Positions 52,883-60,046 of a DNA stretch of 64,000 nucleotides are shown here, piece by piece; position 1 is the stretch's first letter, and each line of letters opens with the position of its first letter. This DNA is from Planctomycetota bacterium (GTDB taxonomy: Bacteria; Planctomycetota; UBA1135; GCA-002686595), in the NCBI GenBank assembly GCA_023150475.1, contig JAKLKU010000013.1, positions 100,704 through 164,703 of the forward strand. Direction: 5' to 3'. The translations under genes were made by a program, and so were the position numbers. The notes below the pieces were generated by a model that saw only the letters and a program-made list of their open reading frames with translations, was not told where the DNA came from and made no database searches.

Positions 52883-54099
52883 GGCTCGACCACGAAACGA
52901 GTCGCCGCGAGTTCGTCCGCGACGACGTCGAGCTGCTGCTGCGCGATCACTCGCCCTTGGTGTTCGACGACCACGCGCGCCGGGCCGGCGGCGAGCCAAC
53001 GCAAGCGTGCCTTGCCTTCGTCGTCGGTCACGACGCGTGTCGCGCCGGCCGTGCCGTACGCCGCGACCGAGACTCCCGGCGCCGGGCGACCGGTCGCCAC
53101 GTTGACCAGCACCTCGATTTCGCCGCATGGCGGCAAGGCGATGTCGGGCGCCGTCAGCCGCGGCAGAGCGAACGCGAGCTCGCGCGCCGGGACCAACGGG
53201 TTGGATTCCGAGCCCACGAAGAGCCGCCAGTTGCCAGTCTGTACGGGGTGCACGCGGTACGTGCCTCCCGGACCGGTGCGCGTTTCGACGACCCGCCGTT
53301 CGCGCTCGCCGTCCACCGGCTCGCGCACCAGCGCGACGTCGACGCCCTCCGCGCCGAGGCCGTGCGCATCGAGCACGCGCCCCAGCACCTCGCCGGCCTC
53401 GCGCGCGATCACCACGAGGTAGAGATCGGTGCTCTCCGGCCGCGCGAGCAGGAGCGGCCGGCGCGGGCAGTCGAGCTCGCCCGCGTCGACCACCAAGTCG
53501 TAGCCGCCGAGCGGCACGCCTTCGAAGACGAAGCTGCCGTCGGCGCCGCCCGCGACTTCACGCGGTTCGACGCGGCCCGTGGTGACGAGCGACGTCGAGG
53601 GCCGAAGCGCGACTTTCCAGCCGGTCGGCAGCACGGCGCTCGCGCCTTCGACCCTCACGCGTCCGCGGACCCGAGCCACGCCGTCGAAGCGTCGCGCGCG
53701 TTCTTCCGCGGTCGCGGGTCGGCCGTCGGCGGGCGGCGCGTCGGCCTCGACACGCGCCCCGACCGGCGAAAACGATTCCGTGGTCGCGAGGTCGGGGGAA
53801 GTTTGTGTCGCGCGCGGCGTCGGCTGCGCCGCATCGGGTCCGCGGTCTGGCTCACCGAACCCACCGGCGAGTCCGAAAGCGAGCAGCGCCGCGAGCACGA
53901 GCGCGACGAGCACCGCGGCGAGCCACGCGGTGCGACCCGCGCGCGCGAGTTCGCGTCCTGTCGCTCGCGACGTCGGAGCGTCGCACGAACGGGCCGTGAA
54001 CTTCCGGCGCAGCCCAGCCTTCCCGGTCGGTCGGTCGATTGACAGACCGACCCACCACCGACCACAATCCGCCCGCTTTCTCTCCAAGTCGCGATCCAA
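52879..54099 (-). CDS. Single-pass membrane protein with carboxypeptidase-regulatory-like repeats
   Basis: The 406-residue reading has one membrane helix at about residues 57-80, an acidic/Pro linker, and a periplasmic part with two or three carboxypeptidase-regulatory-like (CnaB/transthyretin fold) repeats, seen in phrases such as ADGSFVFEGVPLGGYDLVVDAG, GPGGTYRVHPVQTGNWRLFV and DEGKARLRWLAAGPARVVVEH. The start is doubtful: the TTG at 54099 follows a T-run, and a perfect inverted repeat lies within the proposed N-terminal coding part (54029-54052), so the true start may be further in. The stop overlaps the MATE gene start. Confidence 0.7.
   Translation of the reverse strand: MDRDLERKRADCGRWWVGLSIDRPTGKAGLRRKFTARSCDAPTSRATGRELARAGRTAWLAAVLVALVLAALLAFGLAGGFGEPDRGPDAAQPTPRATQTSPDLATTESFSPVGARVEADAPPADGRPATAEERARRFDGVARVRGRVRVEGASAVLPTGWKVALRPSTSLVTTGRVEPREVAGGADGSFVFEGVPLGGYDLVVDAGELDCPRRPLLLARPESTDLYLVVIAREAGEVLGRVLDAHGLGAEGVDVALVREPVDGERERRVVETRTGPGGTYRVHPVQTGNWRLFVGSESNPLVPARELAFALPRLTAPDIALPPCGEIEVLVNVATGRPAPGVSVAAYGTAGATRVVTDDEGKARLRWLAAGPARVVVEHQGRVIAQQQLDVVADELAATRFVVEP
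54029..54052. promoter_or_regulatory. Perfect 8-bp inverted repeat, operator-like
   Basis: GGTCGGTC at 54029-54036 and GACCGACC at 54045-54052 are separated by 8 bp. It lies near the 5' end of the membrane-protein gene and could be a regulator site or a leader hairpin. Confidence 0.35.
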
Positions 54100-54116
54100 A
54101 AAAGACTTCCAGCGCT

Positions 54117-54158
54117 CCGACTGTGCCGCTTCGAGTTTGCCGCTCCGAGTTCGCCGCC
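54117..54158. repeat. Three 14-bp repeats
   Basis: Imperfect copies of a CCGAGTTTGCCGCT-like unit at 54117, 54131 and 54145, in the spacer between divergent genes. Confidence 0.6.
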
Positions 54159-54333
54159 TTGCGCCTGGCAGCGGGTGCAGCGTGCGTGCGCCGCGTCGCG
54201 CGTCGGCCTTCGTCCGCCACCGCGAGCGGGCGACGCCGAAGCACGTTCGACGCCTGATCCGAAAGAGCCCGTTTCCAAGCCCTCCCCGCCGGCGGCGATC
54301 CTATCCCGCCCGTCCGACCTCCGCCACCGATCC

Positions 54334-56736
54334 ATGCACCTTCGTCCCGCCCTCTCTCGCGCCGTTCTCACACTCCTCCTCCTCGCGCTCGGCGTCGGCT
54401 TCGCCGGCGCATCGGCCGCGAATCGCGCCGGGGGACGCGTCATCGTGCTCGGTTTCGACGGCGCCGACGCGCGCACGATCGCCGAGCTGATGGAGAAGGG
54501 CCAACTGCCCAACCTGAAGAAGCTCGCCGACACCGGCACGTTCGCGCCGCTCGACACGGTGAACCCGGCCGAGTCGCCGACGGCGTGGGCGTCGCTCAAC
54601 ACGGGCCAGAACCCGGCGAAGACCGGCGTGCCGGGCTTCGTCAAGCGCGACCTCTCGCCGAAGTCGAAGAGCCCGAGCCCCGGCTTCGGCCACTTGGCCG
54701 GGCCGGTCTCGACGCCGATCGAACAGTTCGAGTCGACGCCGATCCCGACGTGGTCGCGCATGGAGCTCGGCCTCGCCGTCGGCGCGGTCGCGTTCGTCGG
54801 GTTCCTGTTCCTCTTCATGTTGATGTTGCGGCTGCGCGCCGCGATCTCGGTGACGTTGGCGCTCGTGCTCGGCGGCGTCGGCGTGTGGGGCGGCTACGCG
54901 TTGCGCGGTTGGCTGCCCGCGGCGATGCCGGTGTGGAAGACGACGCTCGTCGCGAAGCCCTTCTGGGAGACGGCGGCCGAACACGGCGTGAAGTGCGTCG
55001 TGCTCGATGCGGCCGAAGCGTTCGATCGCCCGCACGTCGAAGGCGCGAAAGTGCTCTTCGGCCTCGGTTATCCCGACGCGCGCGCCAGCGTGAACAGCCA
55101 CTTCGTCTACACGACCGACGAGCTCTACTTCGCGCGGCCGCCGGAGAGCAACCAGACCGACACGGGTTCGGGCGGTCACAAGTTCAAGGTCGACGAACGC
55201 AACGGCGTGATCGAGAGCTTCCTCTACGGTCCGCCGAACTGGTACGAGATCGATCGACTGGAGCAACGCGTCAAGGTGCTCGAAGCGTTGGCCGCGGACC
55301 CGAACCTCGGTTACAAGCGCAGTCTCGAGATCCAAGCCGAGCTGAAGAAGCTCCAAGGTGATTCGAGCGAGCGCGGCGAGCTCTCGCGTCTGCGCGACGA
55401 CCGGCTGACGCAACCGCTGCGCGTCGAGAAGAAGAACGGCAAGGCGTCGGTGACGCTCGGTCACGAGACTCAGGAACTCGCGGAAGGCCAATGGAGCGAC
55501 TGGTTCCACCTGACCTTCGCGTTGAATCCGCTGTTCAAGGTGCACGCCGTGACGCGCGCGAAAGTGGTGCACCTCGACCAGCCGTACTTCGAGCTCTACG
55601 TCGACACGCTGCAGTACGATCCCGCGAAGCCTCCGTTCTGGCAGCCGCTCAGCCAGCCCGAGGAGTTCGCGCCCGAACTCTCGCACGCGTGCGGCACGTA
55701 CGAATCGATCGGTTGGGCGTGCATGACGAACCCGCTGAAGGACGCGGTGATCGATCCGGTGACGTTCATGCAGGACATCGAGTTCACCGAGACGTGGCGC
55801 GAGAAGCTGACGTTCGATCGGCTCGCGAAGGACGATTGGCAAGTCTTCATGAGCTGCATGAGCACGCCCGATCGTGTGCAGCACATGATGTATCAGTACT
55901 ACGACGCCGAGCATCCGCTGCACGATCCGGAGACCGCGAAGACGACGTTCACGTTCTACGGCGAGACCATCACGCTCGCGGACGCGATTCCGGCGACTTA
56001 CCGGCACATGGATCAGACGATCGGTCGCGTGATGACCGAGTTCGTCAAACCCGGTGACACGCTGATCGTCTGCGGCGACCACGGCTTCCAGACGTTCCGG
56101 CGCGAGGTGAACCTGAACAACTGGCTGCACGAACAGGGCTATCTCGTCACGAAACCGCTGACGTCGAAGCAGGACGCGAAGTCGATGGGGCCGTGGATCG
56201 ACTGGGAGAAGACGCGGGCGTACGCGCTCGGTCTCGGCGGCGTCTACGTGAACCTCAAGGGCCGCGAAGGCCAAGGGATCGTCGAGCCTGCCGAGAAGCA
56301 GGCGTTGCTCACGGAGATCCGCGAGAAGTTCCTGGCCTCGACCGATCCGCAGAACGGTCAGCGCTTCGGCAAGGAGGCGTACATCATGGAGCAGACGTAC
56401 GCCGGCCCGCACCTCGATCGTCTGCCCGACGCGTTCCTCTGCTTCGAAGCGGGTTACCGCGTCGCGTGGAACACCACCGGCGGCGGCCTGACGATCCAAG
56501 ACGACGGCCAGGGCGCGTTCGTGCCCGCACCGCCGGTCAGCGACAACACGAAGAACTGGTCGGGGGACCACGTGTCGGTCGATCCGTCGCTCGTGCGCTG
56601 CATCTTCTTCTCGAACCGCAAGGCGAAGCTCGGCGACGGTGGCGTCAGTCTGATGAACATCGCACCGACCGTGCTCGCGCTCGTCGGTGTGCCGACGCCG
56701 GCCGAGTACGACCGTCAGGCGATCACGTTCGAGTGA
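54334..56736 (+). CDS. Large alkaline-phosphatase-superfamily phosphodiesterase with membrane helices
   Basis: The 800-residue protein has a signal or anchor helix (residues 8-29), VIVLGFDGADARTI with metal Asp42, ESPTAWASLNTGQNPAKTGV with the nucleophile region at 80-90, two membrane helices at about 150-190, DRVQHMMYQYY near 510 and VCGDHGFQTFRREVN near 582 supplying later metal ligands. It matches the type I phosphodiesterase/nucleotide pyrophosphatase family found in several copies in Planctomycetota. A TATCCC hexamer 26 nt upstream is a possible promoter. Its stop overlaps the rhodanese gene start. Confidence 0.87.
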   Translation: MHLRPALSRAVLTLLLLALGVGFAGASAANRAGGRVIVLGFDGADARTIAELMEKGQLPNLKKLADTGTFAPLDTVNPAESPTAWASLNTGQNPAKTGVPGFVKRDLSPKSKSPSPGFGHLAGPVSTPIEQFESTPIPTWSRMELGLAVGAVAFVGFLFLFMLMLRLRAAISVTLALVLGGVGVWGGYALRGWLPAAMPVWKTTLVAKPFWETAAEHGVKCVVLDAAEAFDRPHVEGAKVLFGLGYPDARASVNSHFVYTTDELYFARPPESNQTDTGSGGHKFKVDERNGVIESFLYGPPNWYEIDRLEQRVKVLEALAADPNLGYKRSLEIQAELKKLQGDSSERGELSRLRDDRLTQPLRVEKKNGKASVTLGHETQELAEGQWSDWFHLTFALNPLFKVHAVTRAKVVHLDQPYFELYVDTLQYDPAKPPFWQPLSQPEEFAPELSHACGTYESIGWACMTNPLKDAVIDPVTFMQDIEFTETWREKLTFDRLAKDDWQVFMSCMSTPDRVQHMMYQYYDAEHPLHDPETAKTTFTFYGETITLADAIPATYRHMDQTIGRVMTEFVKPGDTLIVCGDHGFQTFRREVNLNNWLHEQGYLVTKPLTSKQDAKSMGPWIDWEKTRAYALGLGGVYVNLKGREGQGIVEPAEKQALLTEIREKFLASTDPQNGQRFGKEAYIMEQTYAGPHLDRLPDAFLCFEAGYRVAWNTTGGGLTIQDDGQGAFVPAPPVSDNTKNWSGDHVSVDPSLVRCIFFSNRKAKLGDGGVSLMNIAPTVLALVGVPTPAEYDRQAITFE

Positions 56737-57059
56737 GCGCGTCGCGTTCGATCGCGCCGAAGGAACTCGCGCGGCGCATCGCCTCGGGCGAGCGGTTCGT
56801 CCTGCTCGACGTGCGCGAGCCGGAGGAGCTCGCGATCTGTCGCTTGCCCGACTCGTTGGCGATCCCGATGGGTGAGGTGCCTCGACGCCTCGGCGAACTC
56901 GAGCGGCAAGCGACGATCGTCTGCGTGTGTCATCACGGCGTGCGCAGTGCGAACGTGGCGGGGCTGCTCGTGCGCGCCGGATTCCCTGCGGTGCTCAATC
57001 TCGCGGGCGGCGTCGAACGCTGGGCTCTCGAAGTCGATCCGACGTTGCCGCGTTACTGA
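56733..57059 (+). CDS. Rhodanese-domain protein
   Basis: This 108-residue single rhodanese domain has the DVREPEELA motif at 26-34 and the active-site loop CHHGVRS with Cys66, which would carry a persulfide. Such small proteins move sulfane sulfur or act as sulfur-relay parts. The GTG start overlaps the phosphodiesterase stop, so it is made with that gene, but no functional link is evident. Confidence 0.92.
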   Translation: MSASRSIAPKELARRIASGERFVLLDVREPEELAICRLPDSLAIPMGEVPRRLGELERQATIVCVCHHGVRSANVAGLLVRAGFPAVLNLAGGVERWALEVDPTLPRY

Positions 57060-57088
57060 GCGTCGCGGTCGGCGCACGAGCCGCGTTC

Positions 57089-57104
57089 CACCGGTCGACC
57101 GGTG
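57089..57104. promoter_or_regulatory. 16-bp perfect palindrome
   Basis: CACCGGTCGACCGGTG is a perfect palindrome 30 bp after the rhodanese stop, in a 204-bp spacer between convergent genes. It may be a protein-binding site or a short terminator stem without a T-run. Confidence 0.35.
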
Positions 57105-57263
57105 CCGCGCACGGCGCGAGTCGAAGCCGAGCCGACGGTGCTGCCCTCGACGCGGCGTCCCTGCTCCGACGCCGCTGCGCGCGCGGTGCTCGGCCGGCTC
57201 GTGCGCGTCGGTCGGCACGGCGTCGTGCCGGCGTCGTCCCGGCGTCGCGTGGGCGGCAGGAGC

Positions 57264-58568
57264 TCAGCGCTTCGGGGTCGGGTAGACCGGCAAGCTCGTG
57301 TGCCCCTCTGCGTCGTACGCCTCCACGGCGAAGAGCCAGTCGTCCATCGACGTGTTCTCGAGCGTGATTTCCTGCACGAGGCCCACGTCGATGGTCTGCG
57401 ACCAACGCGGCTCGCTCGTGCGGCGCAGTCGCACGCGGTAGCCCGCGACCGAACCCGAGCTCGCTGCCGCCCAGGCGAGTCGCGTGTGCGGCGAGAGTTT
57501 GCGCGTGTCGAGGATCACGCCTTCGGGCGGACGCGGAGCGAGCGCGAGCGCGCGCAGGCCGGCCGCGTTGACGCGTGCGACTCTCGCGACGTACTCGCAG
57601 TCGACGAACTCGAGCAAGTCGCCGAACTGCTCGCCACCTTCGACGCGGACGTCCTGGTGCTGGTGCGCGTAGTTCTCGTTGGGCTCGGTGAAACGCACCG
57701 CGGCAAAGCCCTGTTCGTGGAATGGCTTGTGGTCGCCGCCTCGCAGGAACCGATCGAGCCGGAAGACGAGGTCGACGTCGAAGTTCGCGAGTTCGCGCTC
57801 GCCGACTTCTTCGAAGTACCGCGCGAGTTGGCGCGACGACGAGTCCGAGTCGCTGCCGACGATCTCGAGGCCACCACCGGGTCGTCCTTCGCTGAACAGG
57901 CGCACGCGGTCCGGTTCGCGCCGGCCGTTCGACCCTCGGCCGCCACCGACGATGTCGTTCGTCGCAAACGCTTCGACATGCAGTCCCGCCGCTTTCCAAG
58001 CCGCGACTTGGGCAGTCGAACCCGCGAGGTGCTGCTCTTCGCCCGCGACGGCGAGGAACACGACCGTCGCTCTCGGCTGCAAGCCGCCGAGCAGCCGCGC
58101 GCACTCGAGCACCACGGCCGTGCCCGACGCGTCGTCGTTCGCGCCCGGTGCGTCCGAGCGTGCGTCCATCACGTCGCTCGGGATCGAGTCGTAGTGTCCG
58201 GATACGACGATCAGTCGCTCGGGATCGCGGCCGGGCAAGACGCCGAGCACATTGACGACGTCGGCGCCGTCCGGGAGACGTTTCGAGGGTGCGACGGAAT
58301 GCGCTTCCGCGCGAACTTCCAGCCGGCCGCCGTGGAACTCGTCCGAGATCCGCTCGAACTCGCCGACGAGCCACCGGCGAGCCGCCGCGATGCCGCGCGC
58401 GCCTTCGTCCGCGCTGAGCGTGTGACGTGTTCCGCAGTCGACGAGTGCGCGGATGTCACGCTCGATCCGACGCGCCTCGGGCGTGCGAGACGTGCCCATC
58501 CCGGCCGAGTTCGCCCGGCACCCAAGCAGCGGAAGGAACACGAACACGAAAGGGAAGGAGTTGCGCAT
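57264..58568 (-). CDS. M28-family zinc peptidase lipoprotein
   Basis: The 434-residue protein has a lipobox (FLPLLGC, Cys17) and an M28 aminopeptidase-type domain: LIVVSGHYDSIPSD with zinc His near residue 123, PGANDDASGTAVVLE with the bridging Asp near 142, VFLAVAGEEQHLAGS with the Glu pair near 170, and GGDHKPFHEQGFAAVRFTE with the last His near 288. The final 75 residues look like a fibronectin type III domain (TRLAWAAASSGSVAGYRVRLRRT). It cleaves N-terminal amino acids or peptides outside the cytoplasm. A CATCCT hexamer 6 nt before the ATG is a weaker version of the leaderless pattern. Confidence 0.9.
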   Translation of the reverse strand: MRNSFPFVFVFLPLLGCRANSAGMGTSRTPEARRIERDIRALVDCGTRHTLSADEGARGIAAARRWLVGEFERISDEFHGGRLEVRAEAHSVAPSKRLPDGADVVNVLGVLPGRDPERLIVVSGHYDSIPSDVMDARSDAPGANDDASGTAVVLECARLLGGLQPRATVVFLAVAGEEQHLAGSTAQVAAWKAAGLHVEAFATNDIVGGGRGSNGRREPDRVRLFSEGRPGGGLEIVGSDSDSSSRQLARYFEEVGERELANFDVDLVFRLDRFLRGGDHKPFHEQGFAAVRFTEPNENYAHQHQDVRVEGGEQFGDLLEFVDCEYVARVARVNAAGLRALALAPRPPEGVILDTRKLSPHTRLAWAAASSGSVAGYRVRLRRTSEPRWSQTIDVGLVQEITLENTSMDDWLFAVEAYDAEGHTSLPVYPTPKR

Positions 58569-59057
58569 GGCGTGAGGATGCCACGACCGGCGAGCGGCGG
58601 CACGCTGCGACTTGGGAGCGAGTGCGGGTGAGGCGCAGCGAGTTTCACGGGTTCTTGACTCGGCGATTGCCCACGGTCGGAGTTTCGGGCCGTATCCCGT
58701 GCGGTTGCGTCGATCGTGCCCCTGGAGGCTGCGCATCATGCGCCTGCACCCGCGGGGACGACGCGCCGGAACCCAGACGACAGACGTACGCGACAAACCG
58801 ATCCGACCGACCGCTACGGCAGCGTCGACGAGCCCGACACGAACGGAACGAAGCTCGCGGCGAATTCCGAGAAAGTCCGCAGGGTGTCGGCCGTAGGAGC
58901 GACCAAACGAAGCCGGCGCACGGGCCGGCGCACGGACCGACACACGGATCGACACACGGATCGACACACGGATCGACACACGGACTGGCGGGGCGCGCCC
59001 GGAACGCCGAGCACCCCGCGATGGCATCGAAGAGCAGACGACTGGTAGGGCCACGAC
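58569..59057. other. Gene-free spacer with a 12-bp repeat
   Basis: No supported gene is present. Frames through the 12-bp array look like Cys-Arg or Asp-Arg repeat peptides, which is a product of the DNA repeat. Confidence 0.55.
58931..58990. repeat. Five tandem 12-bp repeats
   Basis: The unit CACGGATCGACA is exact at 58943, 58955 and 58967, with one-base or partial variants at 58931 and 58979. It lies about 70 bp before a small unknown gene. Confidence 0.9.
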
Positions 59058-59393
59058 ATGAACCAAGAGAGCGACCCCAACGGCACCACGACATCGCGCA
59101 ACGCGACCGGAGCGGTGCGCGCGCGTTTTCGCTCCGCCTGGTTGGGCTGGACCGATCCTCACACCGGCGAGCGTCTGACCGTCCGGATGGACGGAGACTC
59201 GGATTTCGTCAGCGAACTCGTCTCCGACGGGTTCGAGCTCTTGCGCTCGGCGCCCATTGGCGAGAGCGAACTCGACGGCACGGCGTGTGAAAGTGCTCCG
59301 TGCGGCGAAGTCGAACCCACCGTCGCGAGGCACTTCGCGAGCCCGGCCGTCGAGGCCGAGGTTCGCTTCACCGGAAAGCGCCGGGCGGGCTAG
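59058..59393 (+). CDS. Small protein of unknown function
   Basis: The 111-residue product has no recognised domain. Its central part, WLGWTDPHTGERLTVRMDGDSDFVSELVSDGFELLRS, has normal composition, less arginine-rich than the shadow frames around it, and base use with frequent third-position G/C. A transcription terminator 65 bp after the stop supports a plus-strand transcript here. Upstream there is only a weak GGTAGGG as a ribosome site. It could also be part of a non-coding transcript. Confidence 0.45.
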   Translation: MNQESDPNGTTTSRNATGAVRARFRSAWLGWTDPHTGERLTVRMDGDSDFVSELVSDGFELLRSAPIGESELDGTACESAPCGEVEPTVARHFASPAVEAEVRFTGKRRAG

Positions 59394-59430
59394 AAACGCG
59401 CGGACCAGGGAACCAAAAGTCGGTTGCACA

Positions 59431-59458
59431 GAGTTGGTGGTGTGGGACCCGCCAACTC
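59431..59458 (+). ncRNA. Hairpin directly before the terminator, possible small RNA 3' part
   Basis: GAGTTGGTGG at 59431-59440 pairs with CCGCCAACTC at 59449-59458 (one G-U) around an 8-nt loop. It is followed without a gap by the terminator stem, giving two stacked hairpins. This may be the 3' end of a small RNA or of the 59058 message. Confidence 0.35.
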
Positions 59459-59496
59459 GCGCGCTCGCGGCGGGGGCTGCGAGCGCGCCTTTTTTT
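59459..59496 (+). terminator. Intrinsic (Rho-independent) terminator
   Basis: GCGCGCTCGC at 59459-59468 pairs perfectly with GCGAGCGCGC at 59479-59488 across a 10-nt loop, followed by C and seven T at 59490-59496. It is the clearest intrinsic terminator in the window and ends plus-strand transcription upstream of the KptA-type gene. Confidence 0.85.
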
Positions 59497-59622
59497 GTCC
59501 GTGCCGTTTCGCTTCCGCATCAAGCAGAGTTGGGTCGCAGCGCGCTGAAGCGCCGCTTCCGTCGGCCCGCCCTCGTGCGCGGTGCTCGCCGATCCGCCGT
59601 CCCCCGGGCCCGCTCTCGGACG

Positions 59623-59690
59623 CGCCGTGCGGCCGGGTTCGCCGTGCGGCCGGACTTGGCGCGCGGCCGGACTTGGCGTGCGATGCGGCT
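59623..59690. repeat. Three to four 17/18-bp repeats
   Basis: CGCCGTGCGGCCGGGTT at 59623 is followed by near copies at 59640 and 59658 (GGCGCGCGGCCGGACTT) and a decayed one at 59675. The period resembles the 17-bp arrays at 1.2 kb and 19.95 kb. Confidence 0.75.
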
Positions 59691-59896
59691 CGACGTGCCC
59701 ACGAACTCCTCCTGGTGTCGGACTCGGCCGGCCAGTGGCGGCCTCGCGCTCGCGGACGGGATCCAGACCAAGGTCCCGGTCGGCGGGCGAGCCGAGTTCT
59801 CGTTCGCGCTCGGTCCAGCGGCCGGAACCCGCCCATGTCCGGAGGCGTGCGTCGCAGATCACGGTAGGCGCGCGGTGGCGGACGCGACCCCCGTTG

Positions 59897-59902
59897 CTAG
59901 AA
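59897..59902 (+). promoter_or_regulatory. Candidate -10 element for the KptA-type gene
   Basis: TAGAAT, near-consensus, about 145 nt before the ATG at 60047. No good -35 is visible. Confidence 0.3.
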
Positions 59903-60046
59903 TCCGCGGCCTAACCTGCGGATCACAGCGCCGGAAGTCACGTACAACGATCGCTCCCGTCACCCGGGGACCCGGATCCCGCACGACGCACAGGGCACTG
60001 GAGCCGATTTCCGCGCGTCCGCCCATTTCGACCGCTGTTTGACGGC

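Larger units (their letters stand above)
59497..60046. other. Gene-free spacer before the KptA-type gene
   Basis: This stretch holds 17-18-bp repeats at 59623-59690 and a TAGAAT hexamer at 59897-59902 that may be the promoter of the KptA-type gene with a leader of about 140 nt. No gene is supported. Confidence 0.5.

Noticed and set aside
58931..58990. Possible CRISPR array or Cys-Arg repeat protein
   Set aside because: The 12-bp units are contiguous without spacers, and the peptides are a result of the repeat period; no gene-like start precedes them.
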